Source: Ichthyophis bannanicus
Lineage: Eukaryota > Chordata > Amphibia > Gymnophiona > Ichthyophiidae
Length of the DNA: 64,000 nucleotides
Assembly (NCBI GenBank): GCA_033557465.1
Contig: CM066039.1
Span: 396,013,440 to 396,077,439 of the forward strand
Direction: 5' to 3'
In this document: positions 1 through 11,260 of the stretch, piece after piece
Numbering within the stretch: position 1 is the stretch's first letter
Layout of the letters: each line of letters begins with the position of its first letter
Notes under the pieces: model-generated
Told to the model about the DNA's origin: nothing
Database searches by the model: none
What the model saw: the letters and a program-made list of their open reading frames with translations, nothing else
Position numbers and translations under genes: made by a program

Positions 1-54
1 AAGTTATTCCACCTCTGAGGTCGAATATCCCCCTGGGTGCTTTGTTTTTGTGGA

Positions 55-370
55 GTCAGTGCGTGGAAGGGGCTGGGGGGGAGGCCGGATTGGGGGTCAG
101 GCCGCGGGGAATTAACTTGGTTGGGCAGCGGCTGGCATCACAGCTTTTAAATGGAGCTGCGGTGCCATGGTTATGGGATGCCCTTTAAAAGCCCTGGTTG
201 AGCTAGCCGGGCTATCGCTGTTCGTGCAGGCTGGGACTGAATCACAGGCCTGTTCGCGATTCTGATCCTGCGGGGTTAGACATGCCCCATGGGATCAGAA
301 TTGCGAACTCCTTTGTATGTCTGGATCTGCCCGGACGTACAAAGGAGTTGTACATCTGGATCAGAATTGG
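55..370. repeat. Dispersed repeat with two hairpins, copy 1
   Basis: This stretch resembles 10950-11260 in the same orientation: both have a GGGAGTCAGG-like start, a run with GCCATGG, and a GATCCTGCGGGG block. ATTCTGATCC at 259-268 pairs with GGATCAGAAT at 292-301. AACTCCTTTGTA at 306-317 pairs perfectly with TACAAAGGAGTT at 338-349. No coding potential is visible. The family is not one I can name; a non-autonomous transposon or structured repeat is possible. Outer limits are uncertain. Confidence 0.6.
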
Positions 371-435
371 GACCTATATGGTTACGTTTTAGCCAGTTTC
401 CCAACATACCCAGACGGGGGGGAGGGGGGATGTTA

Positions 436-565
436 ATAGAGACATAGAAACATGACAACAGAAAAAGACCACATGGCCTATCTAGCCTGCCCTTCCATAT
501 ACATCACTACAACAGTCCCTTTTTCCTTTAGAATAGAAACATAGAAACATGATGATAGAAAAAGA
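436..565 (-). mobile_element. CR1 LINE 3' ends, two short fragments
   Basis: Two overlapping-type fragments carry the minus-strand form of the CR1 3' terminus seen elsewhere in the window: ATAGAAACATG, then AAAAAGACCACATGGCCTA. The same terminus occurs at 15376-15440, 24902-24968 and, in plus orientation, at 10285-10341. Only the 3' end is present, as expected for strong 5' truncation. No protein is encoded. Confidence 0.75.
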
Positions 566-1534
566 CCACACGTATAACTGGTGCATGTGCAGGTTTTATA
601 AACTGAGCAGTACACACATCAAATGATGCAAAGATTTAGGCCTTGATGGGAATGCAACGGGTGTAAATTCATGAGTCGGCATTTCTGGGCTACTGGGGCC
701 GAGTTTGGGCACCTCTGGTAGATTTATAAAATAAACCCAGTAGAAGCAAATTGTTGGAACACAGAGATATAACCACACTGAAAGGAAAGAGGAAAAAAGA
801 TAATATTTAGCCTTTAGTCGGCATCAGTTGGGGGGAGAGAGGGAAAGAAAAGGATAAACGAGGAAACTAACAGTTTTCCCCACTTATCTCTGTAACTCTT
901 TCCTATCTTAAGACTTACACCCAGCGTCTGAGCAGCCCAAGGAAACCTCACAGCACACTGAGGGCTTGATTTGGTGATGGCGCCTCTGTGTCGGGATGCT
1001 GCTGCCTGGTGGTGGCTGCGGCTCTCACACTGCAGACGGCGCAGTGAATCATCAGTTGATGTTTGTGCTGGGGCTAAGGTTTATGGAGGAAAAGCTTTGT
1101 AGCAGCCTGTCAGCTGGTGAAACTTTCTCCATGATGCGTGAGTGCGCCGCTCGTCCCACTGGACTGCAGGTCTCCTTTCAGCTGGTGCAGTTGCACGGTG
1201 AGCGTAATGGCCGAAGGACTACACCAAGCTGATCCCGTCATGCACACGGCACCATTACCGGCACACAGACCTCAGTCCTTCGCTTAATAAAGATGGAGGT
1301 GGAGGTGGAGGTGGGGCAGGGAGAGATTTGATTTTGAGAAGGGAAACTATATGGAAGTGTTCTGGGTGTGCCCCAGCTCTACCAGCACCATGGCCGAGGA
1401 TGCTCTGTGGCACTGCCCGCCCTGCGCTGCTTCAAACACTAAGGGGCATTTTCACAGCATGAGGCAATATGCGCACAGAAAATGGCGCTTTCAAAAATTG
1501 TTTCTGATGGAGCGTTGGCTATTTCTTTCCTTCT
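566..1534. other. Unclassified non-coding DNA
   Basis: No recognisable gene or transposon. A short GGAGGT tandem repeat lies at 1293-1318. The small reading frames here have no features that suggest real genes. Confidence 0.5.
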
Positions 1535-1780
1535 TAATTTATTTTATCTATTTAACAGGTGTTTTTTATACTGCTTTATCATTTCAATCAAAGCGGTTTA
1601 CATTGTAACTTAAACTTGGTGATGTACATTAAACAGGGACATTGATAACTTGGATTTTTCTGAGGCAATGGAGGGTTAAGTGACTTATCCAAGGCCACAA
1701 GGAGTGTTAGTGGGAATTGAACCCTGGTCTCTGGGTTCCCAAGCCAGTGCTCTAATCACTCAAGCATAAAATGACATCAA
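1535..1780 (-). mobile_element. tRNA-derived SINE with L2-type tail, older copy
   Basis: Read on the minus strand it has a tRNA-like head (GTGATTAGAGC, then the B-box-like GGTTCAATTCC near 1718), a body with CTCCTTGTGGCCTTGG and CACTTAACCCTCC, and a tail with GTAAACCGC...GCAGTATA and an A-rich end. The same head and body recur at 23622-23751, 25029, 45583, 46088, 53889 and 55806 with differing tails. It is more diverged than the 25-kb copy. Confidence 0.8.
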
Positions 1781-1889
1781 GGCAGCTTACAAACCCATAT
1801 AAGCAGCAATGCAGAGACAATAAAATATAAATCATGACATTTCTAAATAGCAACACTGGCTACATTGTCTAAACCTAAATCAGTACATG

Positions 1890-2925
1890 AGGGTGGGGAG
1901 GAATAAGACGACAATCACTAGAAATATATGATAGAGAGGGACTATCAGATAAGCCCTACATTATGTCAAGTTTTCTTGCTTCCAGCTTTTTATCTGTTGT
2001 AATGGGAATGATCCAAGTTACCATAACGTCTTCATTCTCCATAATTCTCTCAGGGTCATGATCCCAGTGCTTTTCTGGTACGGTGATATTACAGAGTTGA
2101 CAAAGTTTCCAGTGGAGGAAGCATGCCACTTTGTTATACCTTTCTGTGTAATAATTTTATGCCAACAGAATTTTCATCCAGCTACAAGGTAAGTCACTGT
2201 TTCCAAATCTTTCTTACAGAATCTGCATATGTCTGTTTTACTAGTAGTTCTCTGTGTTCACTGTGAACCATCTCGTCCGTAATCCACTTTTCTGAGCTGC
2301 AGCTATGAAGTTCTCACCCTTAAGAACAAGCAAACTGAAATCTATCGTTCATGTGTCTGGTCTTGATGACAAATGGTTCCTGGAATAACTCTTTGTATTT
2401 CCCACTATTTATGCATTAGCCATTTGTTTTTCTTTGTCTCTGGTATAATTCTTTGAAAAATATTTGCTCTTGTTTTACAAATTCTGTTGCTTCCTTCCCT
2501 GTGTGTATTGGTGGCTTTTCACCATTCCTCTTACTCATTGGAGTGCTTGTCCCATAATGGAGACAGATTCTGAACATTTATTTTCATATTTCAGCATGTT
2601 TTGCACATTTGGGTCAGACCATACTTGTTCTTAAGGATGAGAGCTTGAGAGTTGCAGCTAAGGAAAGTGGATACTGTTAAATAGGTCTGAAGGCCTATGA
2701 TAGCAGCTCTTATATGAATACATCAATTTATATGAGGCCCAGTGCTCCTTTGGCTCTAGGGCTGTACAGTCTGCGCATACATTGCTTCTTATAAATTACC
2801 TCATGGACATGAAGAAGTTTTCTTGTTTGTTCATCCAGTTTCTCAAGATCTTTAAGAGGCTAGTAACAGTCCCAAAGTTATAGGAGAGTACAGGACTTGC
2901 CAGCTGATTAATGGCATCAGATCCC
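1890..2925 (-). pseudogene. Restriction-like-endonuclease LINE (R2/R4/HERO type), 3' part, decayed
   Basis: Translated from the minus strand in pieces, this gives the end of a LINE reverse transcriptase followed by a cysteine knuckle and an endonuclease-like region. The stretch 2600-2925 matches the plus-strand fragment 27127-27441 (INQLA-PVLSY region, KTRK-like region). Near 2161-2240 a C-x2-C (CRFC) starts a CCHC knuckle whose last two ligands look lost (His position is Tyr, last Cys position is TGA). Downstream, ENEDVMVTW and EARKLDIM resemble the restriction-like endonuclease core where an (R/K)PD motif is expected; here it is KLD. Known for this group: they cut target DNA with this C-terminal nuclease rather than an APE domain. 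The exact clade is not certain. It is broken by stops and indels and is not functional. Confidence 0.65.
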
Positions 2926-3439
2926 ATCTGATCTCCCCCCCCCCCCCTCATTTACATCTGATCCCCCTGCCTTACATCAATCCTCCCCCCCAGTTCCCCT
3001 GTTGGAGAAGACGCACCCTGCCCAACACTCACTACCGGTCTTACCGGGGTCTAGGAGGAGCAGGAGTGGCCCCAGTCGCTCTTGCTTCTCATCATCCTGG
3101 GCTCAAAACGGTGCCCATGACCCCTTGACTGCTGGGGGGCGGGGGGCATGCAAAAGGATGCAGTGATTTTGATAAACTGCTTCCTGAGACGTGGACTAGT
3201 GTAAACTCGTTTTGCTTAATCCACAATCGCTGCTCCCACTGGATGAGGTGCGACAGCGGTGAGCGGTCTGTATGTTCTTACATCTACTTTACAAGAAGAT
3301 CTCGGTTTGGCAGCGCCTCTTGTAAAACACTGTGGACATTTTACACGTCCTCACTATCTGGCCCTCTAAGCTCTCCGCACATGTTTGTGACGTGCGGTGC
3401 AATCGGGTCCTAGTGCTTTACCTTCTTTGAATTCGCTGG
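2926..3439. other. Unclassified DNA with C-tracts
   Basis: A poly-C run of about 14 lies at 2935-2949, and C-rich segments follow to 2995. Otherwise nothing is recognised. Confidence 0.4.
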
Positions 3440-3720
3440 AGTTGCTCTTAGTGTGTTAAATCGCATTTCGAAGCCTCCCCCTCCTCCAAAGCTGCAGACG
3501 GAGAGCAGGGAGGGGGCGGGGTTAGCCGCAGCCTCCGCCCCCCAGAGGTTAGTGTGCTGCAGGCGCGAGCCATGCTGCGACTTCCTGCACGAGCTGATGC
3601 TGCAAGAGGAGGCCGGCGCTGATCCTGCTCTGCCCTGCACAGGTCGGTGCCCTTCTCCCTCCCGAGTGGGCAAGAGATGCCGCTCTTTTCTCTTCGTTCC
3701 TGGGCAGGACTGAAGATCAG
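3440..3720. promoter_or_regulatory. GC-rich, CpG-containing patch (weak CpG island candidate)
   Basis: Locally high GC and CpG content compared with flanking AT-richer DNA, including GGGGGCGGGG (GC box type) near 3510. Frames are open on both strands, which is expected in such sequence and is not evidence of a protein. A possible donor AG|GTCGGT lies at 3641. It could be an untranslated first exon or promoter, or only a GC-rich repeat remnant. Confidence 0.2.
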
Positions 3721-3948
3721 GCTTAGACAGGCTTTGTGCAGGGAGGGAGGGAGGGAGGGAGGGGGGGTCACAAGCCCCTGAGCCCTGCAACAGCCCTTTG
3801 GGTGGCTGCAGTCACACTGCTGGGGGCCGGTGGCAGATGGGATGTGAGAGCGTTTCATCTTCACATGAAAGGAAAGGGAGCCCGGATCTTTGCGTCCTAG
3901 CACATTGTAAGCCTTAAATTCTCTTACCTGTCACCTTCTGATCACTCA

Positions 3949-3952
3949 TCAC

Positions 3953-3983
<31 letters not shown>
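3949..3983. repeat. Poly-C / (CA)n simple repeat
   Basis: About 18 C residues followed directly by a CA dinucleotide run. Simple-sequence slippage product. Confidence 0.95.
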
Positions 3984-5639
3984 CTTTCCCCGCCGGACTG
4001 TCACTGGATTGCTCTTCTGATCATTTATATTCTGGCATTGTCGCCTTTCGCTCACACTCTTCTGACCTGAAGAAGGTGCTTTTAATTTTCAGATGTAGTT
4101 AAAAAAAGACATTAAGAGGCATCTCTGCATAAAAGGGCACCAGTAGTGTGTGGTCAGGCAGCGACACCAATGCAGAGGCCTGCAGCAACTTCAGAGTGGG
4201 TGTGCACGGCACCGTAGCAAGCCAGCATGTGGGCACACCTAGTGCCAGTGCCACTCATTAAGATGGTCTTAAGGGCAGCTGTGCTAACATCAACAATCAC
4301 GGTTAGCATGCAACCAAAACGTCTGCACCACACTGCACCATCAATGCCCACGTTACGCCCCCATCTACTGTCTCCAGCCATTCCTACGCTAACCATTTAG
4401 CGTGGGATTTTTTGCATGGGGCCCTGCATGCAATTTCAGCATGGTGCACTCATTGCGCCCTGAACCCTGCACGAGCAGTTGGCATGATTTGGTAAACATG
4501 CCCCTGAGTTAATCCACCGAAAAGGTATTTTATTTTCATTTACTAACCTTTATTTATCATGCATAAAGGCATGGAAGGGCTGTTTTTAAAAGCTATTTAC
4601 GTGGGACAAAAAGGCCATCTGAAGACTGCCCACTTGTACTGTGACTAAAAAGGCTCCTCAGAGTTTTGTAAGTCCGTTTAGCGCGTTAGGATGAGGCATC
4701 CCGAGGGCACGTATAGGTTGCCGGAGGGAATTAATGTGTGCAGATAACACAGAACTACACATGTTATTTCCCATTCAAGAGATCTGCAGAAGGAGGGCAG
4801 TTTTCCAAGTTGCAATACACGCAAAGTCTTCGGAATACGTATCCCCAGGAGGAATTTGCATGGCTAAAGTGCCTTTTACCAGTATTAATAAGCTGTCTGA
4901 AAACAGACCTCCATCTGCGCGGTATCCACAACGTGCCTGCTCTTAGCTGCCCTGAGAAGGTCGGGGGACAGAAATAATATATGTAAAGGCATTTTCCAGT
5001 CTACATGTATTTGCCGTGAATAAAGCCAGGTGCAAATATCTGAAACGTATCACTGGCGCAAAGTGAAGTGTTTTCTTTTGAAAACTGGTGCAAAATTTGC
5101 AGTGTTGAGGTATCTGTGGACTGTGTTCAGTTGGAGACAGTCTGAAACACCCCCATACAGGCCAGCTTTGGGCAGTTACTGGACGATATCCCTGGTCCCA
5201 TCAGCTTCACAGTACAGCAGACACAGGGGTGCTCGAGTGAGTATGGGAATTGTATTTTCAAAGCCTTGTTCATATGTCAGAAAAATACCCACTGATGCTA
5301 AACTTTCAAAGGGAAACTCTGGGGAGACCTGCAAGCCCCCTGCAGGGTTTCAAATGGCCCCATCATAGGAGGCACGGAGGGTCCTTACAAAGGTAGTAAG
5401 AACAGCAGCAAGCCCTCAGTGCCCAGGAAGAGGCTTTAGGCTACTTCTGGTTTGGTGACATTCCCTGTTGATGCGTGGAGGGGGATTTTATAAGGGACAT
5501 CTAAATGCAAACTGGGATGTCTAAGAACATCTAGGAAAAAAAGCAGGCACGTCCAGGTGCAGACATGATTTCATGCCTGATATGGACATCTGTGGGGGAT
5601 CTACAGAGTCATTCCCAAAACCACCATACTTCAGGACCT
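3984..5639. other. Unclassified non-coding DNA
   Basis: No recognisable gene or transposon. The longest open frame, 5030-5368 (112 codons, plus), has no domain I recognise, no splice context and ordinary base use, so I do not call it a gene. Confidence 0.45.
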
Positions 5640-5712
5640 GGACCTAGGAATAGCCTAATGGTTAGGACCAGGGAAGCCAGAGTTCAAATCCCACAGCTGT
5701 TGTCATTGAGAT
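5640..5712 (+). mobile_element. tRNA-derived SINE head, fragment
   Basis: TAGCCTAATGG (A-box like) and GAGTTCAAATCCC (B-box like) occur with tRNA-like spacing, matching the heads of the SINEs elsewhere in the window. The body and tail are missing. Confidence 0.6.
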
Positions 5713-6309
5713 TGTGCTGAATGCTTTCTCCCCCACACCCTCTGGATGTTTTTCAGCCAAAACAAGCACGTTTCAGTGCCTGGAGCAGGTCTAAAGCTAG
5801 TCGTGACCCAGGACATTTCTGAGATCAGGCAGTGACGTCCAGGTCCTGAGAAGGCCCTGGCCACACCTCCACCACCCCCTGTTCAGACTTAGACGTTCAC
5901 AGACCTGAGATGCCTCTGTCCTTTGGATGTCTCTATTCCTGTTTTCGGACATCCAAAGAATGAATAGGACTTCCAAAATGCCCCCCCCCCCCATATTGTA
6001 CCCACAATACAGATTGAACGGGGAGATATGGGATTAAAAGTCCCACAATAGCCTGAGTATTAATTAAAACAGTATTCTCAAAAATAAATCTCTGCTCAGA
6101 AAGTGAGTTCTGGATCAGCTCTGCCAAGTGTCGTGTGATAACTGTAGAGGTCATGCAATCATAGAAAGGTCAGGGGTCCTGGGAAACATGCAAGACTATA
6201 CATAAGTAGTGATAATTGGGAGGCTAATACTACAGGTCTCAAAAGGTTAATATTAAAAAGAAAGACATCAAATTTTGCCAGCACTCAAAGGGCTGGGAAA
6301 GTGAAACTG
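5713..6309. other. Unclassified DNA with poly-C
   Basis: Contains a run of about 14 C at 5979-5992. Nothing else recognised. Confidence 0.4.
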
Positions 6310-6415
6310 ACTACTGAGCATTTATATAGCGTTACCCAGTCGTACACAGCGTTGTACAGACATAGAAGAGACAATCCCTGCTCATCAGAGCTTACAATCT
6401 AGTCAAAAAAGAAAA
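6310..6415 (-). mobile_element. L2 LINE 3'-end fragment
   Basis: GCATTTATATAGCG, CCCTGCTCATCAGAGC and TTACAATCTAGTC match the segment 26090-26185, which forms the 3' end of the minus-strand L2 at 26-28.6 kb. No coding part is present. Confidence 0.65.
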
Positions 6416-6574
6416 CAATTTTTTTTTAGGGATATTTGCCCTTTTACCCATTGACGCCTAGCCCAGTGCAGCAACTTCTCACTGACTGCAATGGGAAATG
6501 AGGGATCGTGGTACGTAAAGAGGAGTGGCCACTCTCATTTCTTTAAACAGACTTTGCAGGTTTCATACTAAGAG

Positions 6575-7145
6575 GAGGTTTATTCTTTAAATTCAGGACT
6601 TGTCAGGCAAATCTCATCAATTTATTTGACTGGGTGATCAGACAGTTGGACCAAGGGAGAGCCCTAGATGGGGTATATTTAGATTTCAGTAAAGCCTTTG
6701 ACACTCTTCCACGCAGGAACTTATAACTAGATTGAGTGCTCTAAGGATGGACCCTAAACTGGCTGACTGAATTAGAAATTGGTTGAGTGGGAGGCGACAA
6801 AGGGTACAGGTAAATGCAGTTCACTCTGAGGAGAAGGAGGTTACATCCTCCTCATGTTATCTACACCTTCCTGGGTGTCTACTCAAGTGCAGATTTTGGT
6901 ATCATCCGTAAAGAGGCAAACCTTACCTGAGAGCCCTTCCGCTATATCAATAACAAATATGTTAAAAAGAATTGGACCACTGGTAACCTCCAGTGGTGTG
7001 CTCCAGGGATCTGTCCTTGGTCCAGTTCTTTCTAACATCTTTGTTATTGATATAGCGGAAGGGCTGTCGGGTAAGGTTTGCCTCTTTGCGGATGATACCA
7101 AAATCTGCAATTGAGTAGACACCCACAAAGGTGTAGATAATGAGT
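6575..7145 (+). mobile_element. CR1 LINE fragment with internal foldback (inverted duplication)
   Basis: 6580-6848 matches the CR1 at 9110-9360: the DFSKAFDT-type RT motif and GRRQRVQVNA region can be read with frameshifts. Then 6849-6978 is the inverted copy of a segment that follows in normal orientation at 7019-7143 (coding for the FADDTKIC region). The two arms are about 130 nt, nearly identical, and separated by about 40 nt coding the GSVLGPVL region. Both ends of the element are truncated. It is non-functional. Known cause of such structures: inverted priming or template switching during reverse transcription. Confidence 0.8.
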
Positions 7146-7375
7146 CTCCCTCCTCCCCTAATCCTGGGGACCTCTCTCCTCTCTAATCACTGGGTTGATA
7201 GTCAATATTCCTCCCCTTCTCCCAAAATTCCTGATTCCCTACTCCTCCCACCCCTGCACCCCCCAGTTGTCCAAATAGTGATGATCAAAAAGGATCTGGA
7301 TTAGGCTTAGTAAACATCTCCAATAGCATACTTGGACGTGTTTTCACAGAATTGATTGATTTATGTAACAGGTCT
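7146..7375. other. Unclassified pyrimidine-rich DNA
   Basis: C/T-rich and without recognisable features. Confidence 0.4.
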
Positions 7376-8118
7376 TCTGTACTGATCCATCTTATATTCA
7401 AAGCGGTTCACATTACAACAACAAAAGCTTTATAATGAACAGGGGCAATGGACTTGGAGAATTATGCATATAATATTTGAGAACTTAGCTATGCTATTAA
7501 GTGCTAACTACTTGATTTATTATGTTAAAAATTTCATAAATAAATAATTAAAAAAAAAAAAAGTACTAACGACTGAAGGGCATCATGTTAGACCCTTAGT
7601 GGTTACATTGTGATATCCATGGGCAGGTCATAATAGAGTCTTAGGAGGGGTAAGTTGGGAGCTAGAATAGGTGCTATGGTGGGAGGGTCGGGGGAATTTA
7701 TGGTCAGATCTAGAAGGCATTAGTTAGGTAATACTGGCTTATTGTTCCGAGAATAGGAGTGTCTTTATAGTTTTCTGGAAATCCTGCTCTTTCATTTTCA
7801 GGGAGGGAGTTCCAAAGTGTTGGTGCATAAAGGGAGGGTGACCTCCTGCATGTTAGTTGTTTAGCCTTAGCCATTGCTTTTGTAAGTTTTTAGTGGATGC
7901 TCGTCAGCTTCATGTTTCTGGATTATTTTCGATCAGTGGTTGTAGGGTGACTGGTGCTAGTTGATGAATTATCTTGAAGTTGATGGTCAATGATTTGAAT
8001 TTGGTTCTTTCTAATACTGGGAGCCAGTGCAGATGCTTTAAGGTTGCCATTATATGGATGCCCCTTGCTATGCCAGAGGTTATTCATGCTGCTGTGTTTT
8101 GTACTAATTGTACTAATT
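7376..8118 (-). pseudogene. L2 LINE, C-terminal/3' part (decayed)
   Basis: The minus strand gives L2-like C-terminal pieces (HLHWLPV-like region and the AAVFC/NTAA-type block) and a 3' end with an AAAGCGG...GTAA hairpin half near 7400. Many stops are present. RT coding of the same type resumes at 10342 beyond a CR1, so that CR1 probably landed in an L2; a few hundred bases of the L2 middle are not seen. Confidence 0.65.
7509..7560 (+). mobile_element. Tiny poly(A) retro-insertion, L1-like 3' tail
   Basis: TTAAAAATTTCATAAATAAAT plus poly-A lies between AAGTGCTAAC (7499-7508) and AAGTACTAAC (7561-7570), a likely 10-bp target-site duplication with one difference. The ATTTCATAAATAAA string also ends the L1 relative at 31.76 kb. 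Confidence 0.6.
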
Positions 8119-10341
8119 TTGCATCCAGTAATCACCAGATGGTGTGGTTCAGTATTAGGACTAGGGCTGTTAGAATCCATTCAAAGACGAGGATCTTAGA
8201 CTTTAGGAAGACTAACTTTGCCAAGATGGGCCAATACCTCGGAGTCGTTAGTGGGATGGGAACAGCTGGGGGATGTAGAAAAACAGTGGGCAAGACTGAA
8301 AGGGGATATTTTAAAGGGCAGCCAACCTTTTTGTTAAAATGGTAAATAAAGGTAAAAGGAAAAGGAGACCGCTATGGCTTTCGAAAGAAGTAGCTGAAAA
8401 AGTGAAGAAAAAGAGGGAGGCCTTCATGAAATACAAGAGATCACAGAGAGAGGAAGACAGGCATCTGTATTTGGAAAAACTTAGAGAAGCTAGCAAAGTA
8501 GTCAGGAAGGCAAAGATTCAAAAGGAGGAGGAAATAGCCAATGCAATAAAATGGGGGGATAAGACATTTTTCAGATATGTTTGAGAAGAGGAAGGGCAAG
8601 AGTGGTATTGTCAGACTCAAGGGTGCAGGGGAGGAATATGTAGAAGCTGATAAGGATAAAGCGGAATTACTTAACAAATATTTCTGTTCTGTGTTCACAG
8701 ATGAAGAACCAGGAGCAGGACCTCAGAAAACACCCACAAATAGGAACAGAAGCGAGGGACATCTTGAACAATTTTCAGAAGACTGTGTTTGTGAGAAACT
8801 AGCTCAACTTAAAGTAGACAAAGCGATGGGACCAGATGGGATACACCCTAGAATACTGAGGGAACTTGGGGACGTTCTAGCAACTCCACTGACTGACCTT
8901 TTCAATGCCTCGGAGTCAGGAGTGGTGCCAAAGGACTGGAGAGAGATTCATGTGGTACCTTTACACAAAAGCGGAAGTAAGGATGTGGTTGAAAACTACA
9001 GGCCGGTTAGTTTAACTTCGGTGGTGAGTAAATTATTGGAAACGCTGCTGAAAGAGAAAATAGTGAGGTTTCTGCAGTCCAGCGGATTACAGGATCCGAG
9101 GCAGCATGGATTAATCAGAGGCAGGTCTTGTCAGACAAATCTGATTGATTTCTTTGACTGGGTGACCGGGGAGTTAGACCGAGGGAGAGCCCTAGATGTG
9201 GTTTATTTAGATTTCAGTAAAGCCTTTGACACTTCCTCACAGGCGACTTATAAACAAACTGAGCACCCTAGGGATGAATCCTAAAGTTACTGCTTGGGTT
9301 AGAAATTGGTTGGGAGGCGACAAAGAGTACAGGTAAATGGAGCTCACTCTGAGAAGAAGGATGTTACCAGTGGTGTGCCCCAGGGATCTGTCCTTGGTCC
9401 GATTCTTTTTAACATCTTTGTTAGTGATATAGCGGAAGGGCTGTCGGGTAAGGTTTGCCTCTTTGCGGATGATACCAAAATCTGCAATAGAGTAGACACC
9501 CAGGAAGGTGTAGATAACATGAGGAGGGATCTAGCTAAGCTTGAAGAATGGTCTAGAATTTGGCAGCTGGGATTTAATGTTAAAAAATGCAAGGTCATGC
9601 ATTTGGGTTGCAGCAATCCAAGGGAGAGATATAGTATAGGGGACGAAGTACTTCTGTCCACAAAAGAATAGCGGGATCTGGGCGTGATTTTGTCTGATGA
9701 TCTTAAAGTAGCTAAACAGGTAGAAAAGGTGATGGTGAAAGCTAGAAGGATGCTTGGGTGCATAGGGAGAGGAATGGCCAGTAGAAGAAAGGCGGTGATA
9801 GTGCCCCTTTATAAATCTTTGGTATGACCTCATTTGGAGTATAGTGTGCAATTCTGGAGACTGCACCTTTAAAAGGATATAAACAGGTTGGAGTTGGTGC
9901 AGAGGGTGGCTACTAAAATGGTTAGTGGTCTTTGTTATAAAGCATATGAGGACAGACTTAAGGATCTTAATGGTGTATACTTTAGAGGAAAGGCGGGATA
10001 GTGGTGATATGATTCAGACTTTTAAATACTTCCATGACCTAAATGCACAGGAGGAGAATCTCTTTCGATTGAAAGCAAGCTCCACGTTGAAGGGATGAAG
10101 GTGAAAGGGGATAGATTGAGGAGTGATATGCAGAAATATTTCTTTATGGAGAGTGGTGGATCCGTGGAATAGTCTCCCAGTGGAGGTGGTAGAGATGAGG
10201 ACAGTATCTGAATTCAAAGAAGCAGGGGACCAACACAGAGGATCTCTAAAGGAAAAAAGGGGACCGTTGTAGTGGTTGATATGGAAGGACAGACTAGATA
10301 GGCCATGTGGTCTTTTTCTGCCATCTTGTTTCTATGTTTCT
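8119..10341 (+). mobile_element. CR1 LINE, 5'-truncated, about 2.2 kb
   Basis: It starts in the C-terminal end of the APE endonuclease (SNHQMVWFSIR, the SDH-type motif with D changed to N), runs through the linker and RT, and ends in the 3' UTR with GACTAGATAGGCCATGTGG and a TTTCTATG repeat terminus. L2 sequence lies on both sides. The frame is interrupted several times. Relatives lie at 6575 (plus) and 15376 (minus). Confidence 0.9.
8339..10255 (+). pseudogene. CR1 ORF2 remnant: reverse transcriptase and C-terminal domain
   Basis: Open pieces are 8339-8584 (basic linker region), 8577-9284 (RT fingers and palm; GPDGIHPR, NYRPVSLTS, VYLDFSKAFDT) and 9306-9671 (GVPQGSVLGPILFN, then LFADDTKICN, the catalytic FADD). 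After 9671 a TAG interrupts, and the C-terminal region (MPLYKSLVRPHLEY-type, then TLEERRDRGDMIQTF-type) is readable only with frameshifts to about 10255. In an intact CR1 this protein nicks DNA and copies the LINE RNA at the cut. The catalytic Asp pair survives, but the chain is broken by at least three frame changes and one stop. No start codon context is meaningful because the 5' part is missing. Confidence 0.85.
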
Positions 10342-10880
10342 ATTTCTGGTTATGGTAAGTGCTTCTGATTTTCCATAGTTCATGTAGAGGTTTTATCCAT
10401 GTAGCCAGTTAATCATCGCTTCTAGACATGATATCATCCCAGAAGAATCAGGTTGGATGGTATTAACTGTAGCAAAAATCATAATATTGTCAGTTTAAAT
10501 TCTGTACTCAATCTTATTATCCTTTATTATGTTACAGAGAGGTTGCAAGTAAATATTGAAAAGGACTGCGGAGAGTGCTGATTCTTGTGGGATCCTCTGC
10601 AGCTGATAAATTAGTCTTGAGTGATTGGTTCCTGATCTTTTTTGTAGTTTTCTTTGCGTCAAGTAGGAGGTAAACTATCGAAGGTGGTTCCCTGTTGGCT
10701 CATTTCTTTTAGATATTCCAATAGTGTTAGGTGGTTTATAGAATCAAAGGCTGCCTTGATATCTATAAAGATCAGTAGTGTATCATGTCTTGTATCATCT
10801 ATGCTTCTTACAATGTTATCCAGCAGGGAGGTGAATAGTGTTTCCACATTAAGATTTGGCTTGAGCTCCTCTGAGGTGGA
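10342..10880 (-). pseudogene. L2 LINE reverse transcriptase fragment
   Basis: The minus strand at 10659-10847 encodes LLIFIDIKAAFDSINH, the RT motif A of L2-type LINEs. The segment 10350-10460 gives a degenerate INWL...NYGKSEALTI block. Probably the 5'-ward part of the L2 whose 3' part lies at 7376-8118. Non-functional. Confidence 0.7.
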
Positions 10881-10944
10881 ATAAGTTCCCCTAGTCAGCG
10901 GAGGATGACAGGCCTGGGCAGCAGAGGAGGTAGGATGGGGTGGA

Positions 10945-11260
10945 GGAGATTCCCCACTGCCCAGCCCCAGCCTTGGGAGGCCAAATTGGGAGTCAGGCTG
11001 TTGTTAATGAAAAATCTGGTTGGTGGCCGGGGATCGTGGTTCCTTAATGGAACCGCGATGCCATGGCAACCAGACACCATGGTGCCATGGCTCCATTCAG
11101 GAGCCTTGACTGAGTTAGCCAGGCTAGGCCTGTACGTGCAGGCTGACCAGAATCAGGGTCCTGGCCTGCACGCACTGGCCTGGACGCAATTCTGATCCTG
11201 CGGGGCTAGATGTGCCCCGGGGGATCAGAATCTCGTCTAACTCTGTGTGTCTGGTAAGTC
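10945..11260. repeat. Dispersed repeat with hairpin, copy 2
   Basis: Similar to 55-370 and in the same orientation. The conserved hairpin is ATTCTGATCC at 11189-11198 pairing with GGATCAGAAT at 11222-11231, with GCGGGGC/GCCCCG pairing inside. The second hairpin of copy 1 is not kept. Family unknown to me. Confidence 0.6.

Noticed and set aside
3410..3903. Overlapping frames of 86-151 codons in the GC-rich patch
   Set aside because: Open on both strands in several frames, as expected in GC-rich DNA; no domain, no clear exon structure.
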